The position numbers were made by a program, and so were the translations under genes. A stretch of DNA of 64,000 nt from Jiangella mangrovi (GTDB lineage: Bacteria; Actinomycetota; Actinomycetes; Jiangellales; Jiangellaceae): NCBI RefSeq assembly GCF_014204975.1, contig NZ_JACHMM010000001.1, positions 4,464,001 through 4,528,000 of the forward strand. The letters run 5' to 3'. Below are positions 17,653 to 27,594 of the stretch, one piece after another. Position 1 is the stretch's first letter; the number at the start of each line of letters is the position of its first letter. The notes under the pieces were generated by a model. That model saw nothing but the letters and a program-made list of their open reading frames with translations. It searched no databases and had not been told where the DNA came from.

Positions 17653-18636
17653 GTGATCGAGTGGCGGCTGCTGCCCGAGGACGTGGCCCGCATGCGGTTC
17701 GCGTACTCGCCGCTGCTCGAGCTGGCCTACAGCCTGGTGGCGCTGCGGGCGCCGGACGAGCACACGCTGCATCTGCCCTGGGTGCGGGCGACCCGGACGC
17801 TGGTCGCCGACCTCGACCTGAGCGAACTGTTCGCGATCGCCCCGGTGCACGGCTTCATCGCCGACTTCATCTCACCGACGCCCGCCGAGCCGCAGCCCGA
17901 CATCGCCACCGAGCTCGACGCCGTCCGGCGCACCGAGCCGGAGCGGGTCGTCGCCGACCTCGCCGACGTCCCGCACGTGCCGTCGCGCGTGGCGAACCGG
18001 ATCCGCGCCGACCCCGCGGCCGCCCTGGTCCGCATCGCCGACGCGCTGGAGGCGTACTGGGACCTGGCGCTGGCGCCACACTGGCCGCGGATCCTGCGCC
18101 TGCTCGAGGCCGACGTGCTGTGGCGGTCGCGACGGCTGGCCGCCGGCGGGTTCGCGGCGCTGTTCGAGGACCTGCACCAGACGGTCCGCCTGGACGGCGA
18201 CCGGCTGTCGGCGGCCGACCCGTTCGACTACGCCGGGCGGCTGGGCGGCACCGGCCTGACCCTGGTGCCGCACGCCATGGGCTGGCCGCGGGTGCACAAG
18301 ATGACCGGCCGCAACTCCCGGTACAAGCCGATGATCGCCTACCCCGTCCGCGGCGTCGCCACCCTGTGGGAGACCACGCCGCCACCTCCGCCGGACGCGC
18401 TGGCCGCCCTGATCGGCCGCACCCGCGCGACGATCCTCACCACCCTCGCCGAGCCCACGACGACGACCGCGCTGGCCCGCCGGCTGGGACTCACCGCCGG
18501 CGCCGTCAGCCAGCACCTGACCGTCCTGCGCGCCGCCGGACTCGTGTCCCGCACCCGCACCACCAGGACGGTCCTCTACCGCCGCACCACCCGCGGCGAC
18601 GTCCTGTCCGACCGCGACCCCTCGAACCCCGGTTGA
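17653..18636 (+). CDS. ArsR-like winged-helix regulator with DUF5937-type N-terminal domain
   Basis: 327 residues. A long N-terminal effector domain (residues ~1-240, opening IEWRLLPEDVARMRFAYSPL) precedes a C-terminal ArsR helix-turn-helix: TTALARRLGLTAGAVSQHL then LRAAGLVSRTRTTRTVLY. No metal-binding cysteines, so not a metal sensor. GTG start with GGAGG 6 nt upstream. Divergent from the FAD oxidase. Its last codons run into a dispersed palindromic element, which supplies the stop. Confidence 0.85.
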   Translation: MIEWRLLPEDVARMRFAYSPLLELAYSLVALRAPDEHTLHLPWVRATRTLVADLDLSELFAIAPVHGFIADFISPTPAEPQPDIATELDAVRRTEPERVVADLADVPHVPSRVANRIRADPAAALVRIADALEAYWDLALAPHWPRILRLLEADVLWRSRRLAAGGFAALFEDLHQTVRLDGDRLSAADPFDYAGRLGGTGLTLVPHAMGWPRVHKMTGRNSRYKPMIAYPVRGVATLWETTPPPPPDALAALIGRTRATILTTLAEPTTTTALARRLGLTAGAVSQHLTVLRAAGLVSRTRTTRTVLYRRTTRGDVLSDRDPSNPG

Positions 18637-18691
18637 TCATGGAGAAGGGCGGCTCTCCAGCGCCTCGGAAGCCGACCTTCTCCATGATCAA
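18633..18691. repeat. Dispersed palindromic element, family A, copy 1
   Basis: 59 bp. Terminal 16-bp perfect inverted repeats TTGATCATGGAGAAGG/CCTTCTCCATGATCAA, inner stem GGCT/AGCC. The TGA of the upstream regulator is inside the left arm. Near-identical to copy 2 (18896-18954) and to the reverse complement of copy 3 (47311-47365). Confidence 0.92.
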
Positions 18692-18895
18692 CATGGGGGC
18701 GCCGTCTTCACTCGCGGGGGGGGGGAGCCATTGCCGGCGAAGTCGCCGGGCCGAGAGCAGCGAGCGGCACCAAGGGCGCCGACGACCGTCGGACTATCTG
18801 TCGGAGACGAGCTCCGTCGATGTCGTCGGGGTGAGGCGGGCGGCGACGTCGCGGCCGAACCCGTCCACCCGCCTCCTGGCGGTGACCAACCCCGG
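18692..18895. other. Spacer with G10 run and a decayed copy of the ankyrin gene's 3' end
   Basis: Between two family A palindromes. It has ten consecutive G at 18716-18725. On the minus strand, about 18794-18890 reads GFGRDVAARLTPTTST then a stop, closely matching the last residues of the neighbouring ankyrin gene (FGHPDVAARLTPTST). The DNA at 18825-18847 matches 18982-19004 almost exactly. I read this as the remnant of a duplication. The rest shows nothing. Confidence 0.6.
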
Positions 18896-18954
18896 TTGAT
18901 CATGGAGAAGGGCGGCTCTCCAGCGCCTCGGAAGCCGCATTTCTCCATGATCAA
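18896..18954. repeat. Dispersed palindromic element, family A, copy 2
   Basis: Same 59-bp palindrome as copy 1, in the same orientation, with two changed bases near the right inner arm. The flanks also match (ACCCCGG before, CATGGGGGCGCCG after), so about 80 bp is directly duplicated. It lies 17 bp from the 3' end of the DinB-ankyrin gene. Confidence 0.92.
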
Positions 18955-18971
18955 CATGGGGGCGCCGGGCC

Positions 18972-19871
18972 CTAGGTCGATGTCGGGGTGAGGCGGGCCG
19001 CGACGTCGGGGTGGCCGAAGTAGCCGGCCCAGCCGGCGGCGTCGAGGCCGAACGTGTCGTCCTTCGCCGCGACGTCGGCGCCGTGCTCGATCAGCAGGGT
19101 CACCACCTCCAGCTCGCCCGCGCCGGCCGCGTAGTGCAGGGCACCGTCGATCGGCGCGCCGGCGGCGACCAGCGCCCGCACGACGTCCCAGTGGTGCAGC
19201 CCGGCAGCCTCGGCCACCAGCGTCGGCCGCACCCCGTCGACGCCCGCGGACCCCGCCCGCAGCGCCGCCGTCACGCCCGCCGCATCACCCCGCAACGCGG
19301 CCGCCACCACCGGGTCGCGCCGGTCCGCGTACGCCCGGTAGAGGTCGCGGAGCAGGCAGATCTCCGCACCGTGCGCCATGACCTCGCGGTTGACGTGCAG
19401 CACCAGCTTCGCCATGGAGTCGGCGGCATACGGCCCGCCCCGCGGTCCCAGCGGCCGCAGCATCGCCTCGTCGTCCAGGCCCGCCACCCCGGACCGCCAC
19501 AACCCGTAGGCCTCGTCGAGCAGCGCCAGCGCGCCCACGGCGTCACCGGGAGGCGCCGCCGGCCAGTGCCGGTCGTCGTACATGTCCGCGTCGGCGGGGG
19601 CGGGGTCGAAGAACGCCCGCGCCCGCTTGCCGAGCACGTCGCGGCCCACGTGGACCACCCGCCAGGCGATGGTCGTGACCGGCGGAACGGGTGGCTCGGG
19701 CTGCAGCTGCTCGAGCTCCAGCGCGCCGCCGGGGCCGGTGGGCCGCAGGCTCCACGCCCCCTCGACCGGCTCCCACCGGTACTCGTCGTCGGTGAGGCCG
19801 GCCAGCCGCGGCCGGAAATGGAAACCCCAGTAGAACTCGAGCTGGTCGAGCAGATCAGCACTCCATGTCAT
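18972..19871 (-). CDS. DinB-like protein fused to ankyrin repeats
   Basis: 299 residues. The N-terminal ~175 residues form a DinB/DUF664-type four-helix bundle (SADLLDQLEFYWGFHFRPRLAGLTDDEYRWEP, a stretch typical of the family; metal-site His seen in RVVHVGRDVLG and LVLHVNREVMAHGAEI). From about residue 195 there are two to three ankyrin units (DPVVAAALRGDAAGVTAALRAG; LHYAAGAGELEVVTLLIEHG). ATG at 19871; the longer in-frame extension has no support. Divergent from a WYL regulator, the usual partner of such DinB genes. Possibly thiol-dependent transferase or toxin-detoxifying; unproven. Confidence 0.82.
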   Translation of the reverse strand: MTWSADLLDQLEFYWGFHFRPRLAGLTDDEYRWEPVEGAWSLRPTGPGGALELEQLQPEPPVPPVTTIAWRVVHVGRDVLGKRARAFFDPAPADADMYDDRHWPAAPPGDAVGALALLDEAYGLWRSGVAGLDDEAMLRPLGPRGGPYAADSMAKLVLHVNREVMAHGAEICLLRDLYRAYADRRDPVVAAALRGDAAGVTAALRAGSAGVDGVRPTLVAEAAGLHHWDVVRALVAAGAPIDGALHYAAGAGELEVVTLLIEHGADVAAKDDTFGLDAAGWAGYFGHPDVAARLTPTST

Positions 19872-19896
19872 ACGGACCACCGTAGGACCGCAATAG

Positions 19897-19909
19897 GACA
19901 CCGTCTGTC
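19897..19909. promoter_or_regulatory. Candidate WYL-regulator operator GACA-N5-TGTC
   Basis: A 4-bp inverted repeat with a 5-bp spacer in the 49-bp gap between the divergent DinB-ankyrin and WYL genes. A GACA-N5-TGTC core has been associated, as I recall, with YafY/WYL regulators beside DinB genes. The gap also has several GTCCTA-like repeats. Short, so only moderately convincing. Confidence 0.45.
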
Positions 19910-19920
19910 ATATTGGTGGC

Positions 19921-20862
19921 GTGCGCGCCGAACGCCTCGTCCAGATCGTCCTGCTGCTGCAGACGCACGGCCGGCTGACGGCGGGCGAGCTGGCGCGGCG
20001 GCTCGAGGTCTCGACCCGCACCGTGCAGCGCGACCTCGACGCGCTCAGCACGGCCGGGTTCCCGGTCTACGCCGGCCGCGGCTACGGCGGCGGCTGGTCG
20101 CTGGCCGCCGACTACCGCACCCGGCTGACCGGCCTCTCCCCCGCCGAGACCGCCGCGCTGTTCGTCGCGTCGACGGCGCACGTGCTGGCCGACCTCGGGC
20201 TCGACACCGCCGCGGGAACGGCCGAGGCGAAGCTGCTGGCGACGGTGCCGGCGCACGCCCGCCGGCAGGCCGACCTCGCCCGGGAGCGCGTGCTGGTCGA
20301 CCACGCCGACTGGATGGAGGCGCGCGAGCCGTCGCCGTGGCTGCCGGTGCTGCAGCGGGCGGTGTGGGACGGCACTCGCGTGCGGCTCACCTACGGCGGC
20401 GCGCCGGACGCCGTCGTCGTCGAGCCGCTGGGGCTGGTGGCGAAGAAGCGGTCCTGGTACCTCGTCGCCCGCAGGACGACCGGCGAGCTGCGCACCTACC
20501 GGGCCGGCCGCATCGTGCACGCCGGCGGCACCGACGAGCGCTTCGACCGGCCGGACGACTTCGACCTCACCGCGTACTGGCACGCCAACAGCGAGCGGTA
20601 CTTCGCCGAGTTACGCCGCTACCCGGTCCGGCTGCGCGTCCGCGGCTACGCGGCGACCCGGCTGCGCTGGGCCCGCAACGCCGTCGTCGAGAGCGCCACC
20701 GCGGGCGAGGACGGCTGGGAGGAGGTCGCGATGACGTTCGAGTCGGCCTACGAGACGCGGATCCACCTGCTCGGGCTGGCCGGCGACGTCGTGGTGCTCG
20801 AGCCGGACGAGCTGCGCGCCGACATGCGCCGCGCGGCGCGGTCGTTCCTGGACCAGAACTAG
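19921..20862 (+). CDS. WYL-domain (YafY-type) transcriptional regulator
   Basis: 313 residues. N-terminal HTH_11 (RAERLVQIVLLLQTHGRLTAGELARRLEVSTRTVQRDLDAL), then a WYL domain with GLVAKKRSWYLVARR (residues ~170-185) and the C-terminal WCX extension. GTG start at 19921, no clear ribosome-binding site; probably leaderless or nearly so. Its TAG stop shares CTAG with the stop of rbpA on the other strand. Confidence 0.9.
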   Translation: MRAERLVQIVLLLQTHGRLTAGELARRLEVSTRTVQRDLDALSTAGFPVYAGRGYGGGWSLAADYRTRLTGLSPAETAALFVASTAHVLADLGLDTAAGTAEAKLLATVPAHARRQADLARERVLVDHADWMEAREPSPWLPVLQRAVWDGTRVRLTYGGAPDAVVVEPLGLVAKKRSWYLVARRTTGELRTYRAGRIVHAGGTDERFDRPDDFDLTAYWHANSERYFAELRRYPVRLRVRGYAATRLRWARNAVVESATAGEDGWEEVAMTFESAYETRIHLLGLAGDVVVLEPDELRADMRRAARSFLDQN

Positions 20863-21200
20863 AGCGAGCGGCGCTTGCGCAGCGCCTGCAGCGCCTCTTC
20901 GAGGATGGCGGCGCCGTCCTCGTCGCTGCGCCGCTCCTTCACGTAGGCCAGGTGCGTCTTGTACGGCTCGGTGCGCGGGGCGGCCGGCGGGTGGTCGCGG
21001 TCCTGGCTGGCCGGCAGGCCGCAGCGGATGCAGTCCCACGACTCGGGGATGACGGCCTCGGCGGCGAAGCTGGGCGAGCTCTCGTGGCCCTGCTCGCAGT
21101 AGTACGTCACCTTGCGGCGTGGTGCGGAATCGCCCCGTTCAGCCTCACCCATGGGTCCGGCGCCCACACGGCTCCCACGGATCGCGTTGCCTCCGACCAC
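20859..21200 (-). CDS. rbpA: RNA polymerase-binding protein RbpA
   Basis: 113 residues. RbpA binds RNA polymerase and the group 1/2 sigma factors and stabilises open complexes; restricted to actinobacteria. Diagnostic N terminus GGNAIRGSRVGAGPMGEAER, core cysteines in YYCEQGH and WDCIRCG, and the sigma-binding C terminus PYKTHLAYVKERRS. The GTG at 21200 with GAGAGGA upstream is the right start; the frame continues open to 21590 but that part is not conserved. Confidence 0.96.
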   Translation of the reverse strand: MVGGNAIRGSRVGAGPMGEAERGDSAPRRKVTYYCEQGHESSPSFAAEAVIPESWDCIRCGLPASQDRDHPPAAPRTEPYKTHLAYVKERRSDEDGAAILEEALQALRKRRSL

Positions 21201-21220
21201 GGTGCGTCCTCTCTGACGTG

Positions 21221-21451
21221 CTAGCTGGCGTTCAGCAGGCCGAGCGCGACGATGGCGGCGGCCCAGACGAGACCCAGGGCGACCGTGAGCCGGTCGAGGT
21301 TGCGCTCGGCGACCGAGGAACCACCCAGCGAGGACGAGACACCGCCGCCGAACATGTCGGACAGGCCGCCACCCTTGCCCTTGTGCATGAGCACCAGCAG
21401 GATCAGCAACGCGCTGGTGATGACCAGCAGGATCGAGAATGCCAGTTCCAC
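21221..21451 (-). CDS. secG: Preprotein translocase subunit SecG
   Basis: 76 residues, two membrane helices around the conserved cytoplasmic loop LVLMHKGKGGGLSDMFGGG. Part of SecYEG. The GTG at 21451 gives the family's normal length; the frame's 18 extra upstream codons are not conserved. It sits between tpiA and rbpA, the standard actinobacterial order. Confidence 0.95.
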   Translation of the reverse strand: MELAFSILLVITSALLILLVLMHKGKGGGLSDMFGGGVSSSLGGSSVAERNLDRLTVALGLVWAAAIVALGLLNAS

Positions 21452-21568
21452 GGTGGTGTGCCTTTGTCCTTCCGGATCGGCGGGCCGGCAGAGCGCCGGC
21501 CGCACGGTCCAAGACTACGCGTTCGAGCCCGTCGTGCCGAATGGTACCTGGTGCTCGTGAATGATCAT

Positions 21569-21610
21569 GTCCCCGCCCCCGGGCCCTCAAACCGGCCGGG
21601 TGACGGGGAC
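21569..21610 (-). terminator. Hairpin after tpiA
   Basis: Outer arms GTCCCCG/CGGGGAC with an inner CCCGG/CCGGG stem, 17 bp past the tpiA stop and well before the secG start. Likely full or partial terminator of gap-pgk-tpiA. Confidence 0.7.
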
Positions 21611-21626
21611 ACGAACGAGGTGGATC

Positions 21627-22412
21627 TCAGGGGTTGCGGTGGTACCGGGCGATGAGCGCGAACTCGTCGGCGTCGATGCTCGCACCGCCCACCAGGGCGC
21701 CGTCGACGTCGGTCTGCTCCATGATCGGCTTGACGTTCGCCGCCTTCACGGAACCGCCGTAGAGCACCCGCACCGCCGCCGCGACCTCGGCCCCGTAGAG
21801 CTTCGCCAGCCGTTCGCGGATGGCCGCGGCCAGCTCCTGCGCGTCGTCGGGCGTGGCGACCTCGCCGGTGCCGATGGCCCAGACCGGCTCGTAGGCGACG
21901 ACGATGCTCGCCGCCTGCTCCGCACCCAGCCCGTCGAGGCCGCCGTCTAGCTGTGCCAGCGTGTGCTCGACGTGCCGGCCCTCCTGCCGGACCTCGAGCG
22001 GCTCGCCGACGCACAGGATGGGGGTGAGCCCGTGCTGGTACGCCGCCTTGACCTTCGCGGCGACGACCTCGTCGGTCTCGGCGTGGTACTGCCGGCGCTC
22101 GGAGTGGCCGACGACGACGTACGTGCAGCCCAGCTTCGCCAGCATGGCCCCGGAGATGTCGCCGGTGTAGGCGCCGGAGGCGTGCGGTGAGAGGTCCTGG
22201 CCGCCGTAGGCGATGGCGTAGCGGTCGGCGTCGATGAGCGTCTGCACCGAGCGGATGTCGGTGAACGGCGGCAGCACCGCCACCTCGACCTTTTCGAGGT
22301 CGTCGTCGTTGAGCGAGAAGGCGAGCTTCTGCACCAGCGCGATGGCCTCGAGGTGGGTGAGGTTCATCTTCCAGTTGCCGGCCATGAACGGCCGGCGGGC
22401 GGTGGTCGCCAT
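21627..22412 (-). CDS. tpiA: Triosephosphate isomerase
   Basis: 261 residues, TIM barrel. Substrate loop FMAGNWKMN (residues ~9-17), catalytic His in VVGHSERR (near 101), catalytic Glu in [10 protein letters not shown] (near 171) and the phosphate loop VLYGGSVK near 215. ATG overlaps the pgk stop (ATGA). Confidence 0.97.
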   Translation of the reverse strand: MATTARRPFMAGNWKMNLTHLEAIALVQKLAFSLNDDDLEKVEVAVLPPFTDIRSVQTLIDADRYAIAYGGQDLSPHASGAYTGDISGAMLAKLGCTYVVVGHSERRQYHAETDEVVAAKVKAAYQHGLTPILCVGEPLEVRQEGRHVEHTLAQLDGGLDGLGAEQAASIVVAYEPVWAIGTGEVATPDDAQELAAAIRERLAKLYGAEVAAAVRVLYGGSVKAANVKPIMEQTDVDGALVGGASIDADEFALIARYHRNP

Positions 22413-23602
22413 CAGGACTCCAAGACGGTCAGGCCGGGCAGTTCCTTGCCCTCGAGCAGCTCGAGGGAGGCGCCGCCACCGGTCGAGATGTGCGTGAACG
22501 CGCCCTCGTCGAGGCCGAGCTGACGCACCGCGGCCGCGGAGTCGCCGCCGCCGACGACGCTGGTGCCCTGGACCTCGGAGACGGCGAGCGCCACCTGCCG
22601 GGTGCCCTCGGCGAACGGCGCCAGCTCGAACACACCCATGGGGCCGTTCCAGACGACGGTCTTCGCGTCGGACAGCTTGCCGCGGAACAGCTCGATGGTG
22701 GCCGGGCCGATGTCGAGGCCCTTCTGGTCGGCCGGGATGGCCGACGCCTGGACCACCGCGGTCTCCGCGTCTGCCGCGATGTCGGCCGCGACGACGACGT
22801 CGACCGGCAGCACCAGCTCGACGCCGCGCTCGGCCGCGCGGTCGAGGTAACCCCGCACGGTCTCGACCTGGTCCTCCTCGAGCAGCGAGCCGCCGACCTC
22901 GTAGCCCTGAGCCTTCAGGAACGTGAACGCCATGCCGCCGCCGATGAGCAGGCGGTCGACCTTCTCGAGCAGGTTGTCGATGACGCCCAGCTTGTCGGAG
23001 ACCTTCGAGCCGCCGAGCACCACGACGTACGGGCGCTCGGGGTCGTCGAGGACCTTCGAGAACGCCTGCACCTCGGCCTGCACCAGCAGGCCCGCGGCGT
23101 GCGGCAGCCGCTGCGCGAGGTCGAAGACGCTGGCCTGCTTGCGGTGCACGACGCCGAAGCCGTCGGACACGAACAGGTCGCCCAGCTCGGCCAGTTCGTC
23201 GGCGAACGCACCGCGCTCGGCGTCGTCCTTGCTGGCCTCGCGCGGGTCGAAGCGCACGTTCTCGAGCACCGCGACGTCGCCGTCGGCCAGCGCGGCCACC
23301 GTCTTCCGCGCGCTCTCGCCGACGACGTCGGACGCGAGCGCGACCTCGGCCCCGAGCAGCTCGCCCAGCCGCTTGGCGACCGGCGCGAGCGAGTACTGCG
23401 GGTCCGGCGCGCCCTTGGGCCGGCCCAGGTGCGCCATGACGACGACCCGGGCGCCGGCCGCGGTGAGCCGCTGGATGGTCGGCACGGACGCTCGCACGCG
23501 GCCGTCGTCGGTGATGGTGTCGCCGTCGAGCGGCACGTTGAGGTCCGAGCGCAGGAGGACCCGCTGACCGCGCAGGTCCCCCAGCTCGTCGATTCCCCTC
23601 AT
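22412..23602 (-). CDS. pgk: Phosphoglycerate kinase
   Basis: 396 residues, normal length. [13 protein letters not shown] near residue 15 binds 3-phosphoglycerate with HLGRPKG near 57; nucleotide-binding [18 protein letters not shown] near 190 and [13 protein letters not shown] near 360 are intact. ATG at 23602, 5 bp after the gap stop. Confidence 0.97.
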   Translation of the reverse strand: MRGIDELGDLRGQRVLLRSDLNVPLDGDTITDDGRVRASVPTIQRLTAAGARVVVMAHLGRPKGAPDPQYSLAPVAKRLGELLGAEVALASDVVGESARKTVAALADGDVAVLENVRFDPREASKDDAERGAFADELAELGDLFVSDGFGVVHRKQASVFDLAQRLPHAAGLLVQAEVQAFSKVLDDPERPYVVVLGGSKVSDKLGVIDNLLEKVDRLLIGGGMAFTFLKAQGYEVGGSLLEEDQVETVRGYLDRAAERGVELVLPVDVVVAADIAADAETAVVQASAIPADQKGLDIGPATIELFRGKLSDAKTVVWNGPMGVFELAPFAEGTRQVALAVSEVQGTSVVGGGDSAAAVRQLGLDEGAFTHISTGGGASLELLEGKELPGLTVLES

Positions 23603-23607
23603 CGCGC

Positions 23608-25292
<1,685 letters not shown>

Positions 25293-25344
25293 CCGCCGTC
25301 AGCCGCATTCAGCCGTATTCGTCGAACGGGGAGATCCGCAGCTC

Positions 25345-26868
25345 ATGAACCAGACGACCATCACCATCATCGGCCTCGTCGTCCTCGTGGTCCTGATCGT
25401 CCTGCTCATCACGAGCCGCTACAAGGTGGCCGGCCCCAACGAGGCGTACATCGTCACGGGGCGGCGCGGCAAGGCGGTGCGCAACCCGGAGACCGGCGTC
25501 GTGTCCACCGACCTGTCCGGCCAGCGGGTGGTCATGGGCGGCGGCACGTTCGTCATCCCGTTCGTGCAGAAGCTGCACATCCTCGACCTCTCCAGCCGGC
25601 GACTGTCGGTGCAGATCCGCGGCGCGGTGTCCGGCCAGGGCGTCAAGCTCAACGTCGAGGGCGTCGCCATCGTGAAGGTCGGCGGCAACGAGGACCAGAT
25701 CCGGGCCGCCGCGCAGCGCTTCCTCACCCAGCAGGAAGAGGTCGAGACCTTCACGCAGGAGGTCCTGGCCGGCGCCCTGCGCTCCATCGTCGGCGGCCTC
25801 TCCGTCGAGCAGATCATCCGCGACCGCGCCGCCTTCGCCCAGCGGGTCGCCGACGAGTCCGAGAACTCCCTCACCGGCCAGGGCCTCGTCCTCGACACCT
25901 TCCAGATCCAGGACATCACCGACGACGGCAGCTACCTGTCCGACCTGGGCCGCCCCGAGGCCGCCCGGATCGGGCAGGAGGCCGCGATCGCCGAGGCCAA
26001 CGCCCGGCAGGCCGCCGAGCAGGCGCGCATCCTGGCGGAGGAGGAGATCGCCGTCGCCCAGCGCGGGCTGGCGCTGCGGCAGGCCGAGATCAAGGCCGAG
26101 ACCGACGCCGCGTCGGCGCGTGCGGCCGCCTCCGGACCGCTCGCCCAGGCCGACCAGGACCAGGCGATCCTCGCCGAGCAGGAGAAGGTCGCCGTCCGCC
26201 AGGCCGCGCTGACCGAGCGGCAGCTGGACACCCAGGTGCGCAAGCCCGCCGACGCCGAGCGGTACCGCGTCGAGCAGGAGGCCGAGGCCAAGCGCAACTC
26301 CGACATCGCCGAGGCCGAGGCCCGCAAGGCCGCCGCCATCGCCGCCGCCGAGGGCCGCGCCGAGGAGGCCCGGCTGGTCGGTGAGTCGGAGAAGGCCCGC
26401 CGGGCGGCGCTGGCCGAGGCAGAGGCGATCGAGGGCGCCAAGCGCGGTGAGGCCGAGAAGGCCCGCCGCGTCGCCGAGGCCGAGGCCGTGCGCGCCGAGG
26501 GTGAGGCCGAGGCGTCGGCGATCCTGGCCCGCGGGCACGCCGAGGCCGAGGCCATGGACAAGCGCGCCGAGGCGTTCGCCCACTACAACGAGGCGGCGGT
26601 GTTGCAGATGCTGATCGAGGTGCTGCCGTCCATCGCGCGCGAGGTGTCGGCCCCGATCGGCGCCATCGACAAGCTGACGGTGGTGTCCTCCGACGGCGTG
26701 AGCACGCTGCCGCGGCAGGTCACCGACAACGTCGTCCAGACCCTCGAGATGCTGAAGAACGCGACCGGCCTCGACCTCGACGAGCTCATCAAGAGTGCGG
26801 CGTCGGGTGCGGTCGGCCGGCTCGGCGCCGGGTCGAACGGCTCGAACGGCTCCGACCCGCAGCCCTGA
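25345..26868 (+). CDS. Flotillin-like SPFH protein
   Basis: 507 residues. N-terminal membrane segment (TIIGLVVLVVLIVLLI), then an SPFH/Band 7 domain (about residues 30-200, YIVTGRRGKAVRNPETG; FVIPFVQKLHILDLSS), then a very long Ala/Glu/Arg-rich coiled coil (~200-420) with repeated AEAEA/EARKAA strings, and a C-terminal oligomerisation region. Disordered SNGSNGS near the end. Membrane scaffold with its NfeD partner. ATG with GGGGAGA upstream. Confidence 0.93.
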   Translation: MNQTTITIIGLVVLVVLIVLLITSRYKVAGPNEAYIVTGRRGKAVRNPETGVVSTDLSGQRVVMGGGTFVIPFVQKLHILDLSSRRLSVQIRGAVSGQGVKLNVEGVAIVKVGGNEDQIRAAAQRFLTQQEEVETFTQEVLAGALRSIVGGLSVEQIIRDRAAFAQRVADESENSLTGQGLVLDTFQIQDITDDGSYLSDLGRPEAARIGQEAAIAEANARQAAEQARILAEEEIAVAQRGLALRQAEIKAETDAASARAAASGPLAQADQDQAILAEQEKVAVRQAALTERQLDTQVRKPADAERYRVEQEAEAKRNSDIAEAEARKAAAIAAAEGRAEEARLVGESEKARRAALAEAEAIEGAKRGEAEKARRVAEAEAVRAEGEAEASAILARGHAEAEAMDKRAEAFAHYNEAAVLQMLIEVLPSIAREVSAPIGAIDKLTVVSSDGVSTLPRQVTDNVVQTLEMLKNATGLDLDELIKSAASGAVGRLGAGSNGSNGSDPQP

Positions 26869-26886
26869 CGAGGGCTTTTGGGGTCG

Positions 26887-27594
26887 TCACCACCAGGCGA
26901 CGGCGGTCGTGGTGCCGGGGACGACCTCGGTGAGGCCGCCGTCGCGGACCACGACGGCGGCCCGGTTCCGCGTCGTGGCCGGCCAGTCGCGGGGCGCGAC
27001 AGGGACGAGGCGGACCGGGCAGCCGGCGGCGGACCACGCACGGCGCCGGGCGGCGGGCATGGCGTGCCAGGCGAGCTGGGCGGCGTGCCCGACCTGCGCC
27101 GCCGTCTTGCCCGCCGTCATGGCGACCCCCGGATTGACGACGACGGCGAGCGCTGCGGCAACCGCGGGGTCGGCCGGGTGGTCGCCCGGGCCGCCTCCGT
27201 CGCCGTCGTCGATGATGTCGGTGCCGCCGACCTGCAGCTTCCGCACGATGTCCGGGGTGTCGGCGACCGGGACCGGCAGCAGCGCCCGCACGCTCGCGCC
27301 GTCGTGCACGACCCCCACACCGGGCAGGTCCTGGACCCGTCGCCAGCCGATGCCGCGGGCGCGGCGGACCACCTTGCGGATGCGGTCGCCCTCGTAGGCC
27401 CGGAAGGCGGCCGACCACCGCGGGTCGGCGTCGTCGGCGTACGCGGCGTCGACCAGCCGGCCGACCGCCGTCGCGACCGCCTCGAGCAGCGCCCGCCGGG
27501 TGGGCGGGTCACCCTCGGGCGAGCCGGGCCGGGGCAGGTGGACGACGATCTGCATCGCCCACCCGCCGTCAGGCTCGGGCCCGGGCTCGCTCAC
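26887..27594 (-). CDS. Peptidyl-tRNA hydrolase II-like protein
   Basis: 235 residues from the GTG at 27594 that overlaps the whiA stop (GTGA); an ATG at 27555 is the alternative (222 residues). The C-terminal half, [29 protein letters not shown], follows the Pth2 pattern in which a basic residue and the AAQ.GHA motif line the active site. The N-terminal ~110 residues look like a diverged repeat or extra domain of unknown role. Coupled to whiA, so likely on that transcript. It converges on the flotillin gene with only 18 bp between. Confidence 0.7.
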   Translation of the reverse strand: MSEPGPEPDGGWAMQIVVHLPRPGSPEGDPPTRRALLEAVATAVGRLVDAAYADDADPRWSAAFRAYEGDRIRKVVRRARGIGWRRVQDLPGVGVVHDGASVRALLPVPVADTPDIVRKLQVGGTDIIDDGDGGGPGDHPADPAVAAALAVVVNPGVAMTAGKTAAQVGHAAQLAWHAMPAARRRAWSAAGCPVRLVPVAPRDWPATTRNRAAVVVRDGGLTEVVPGTTTAVAWW

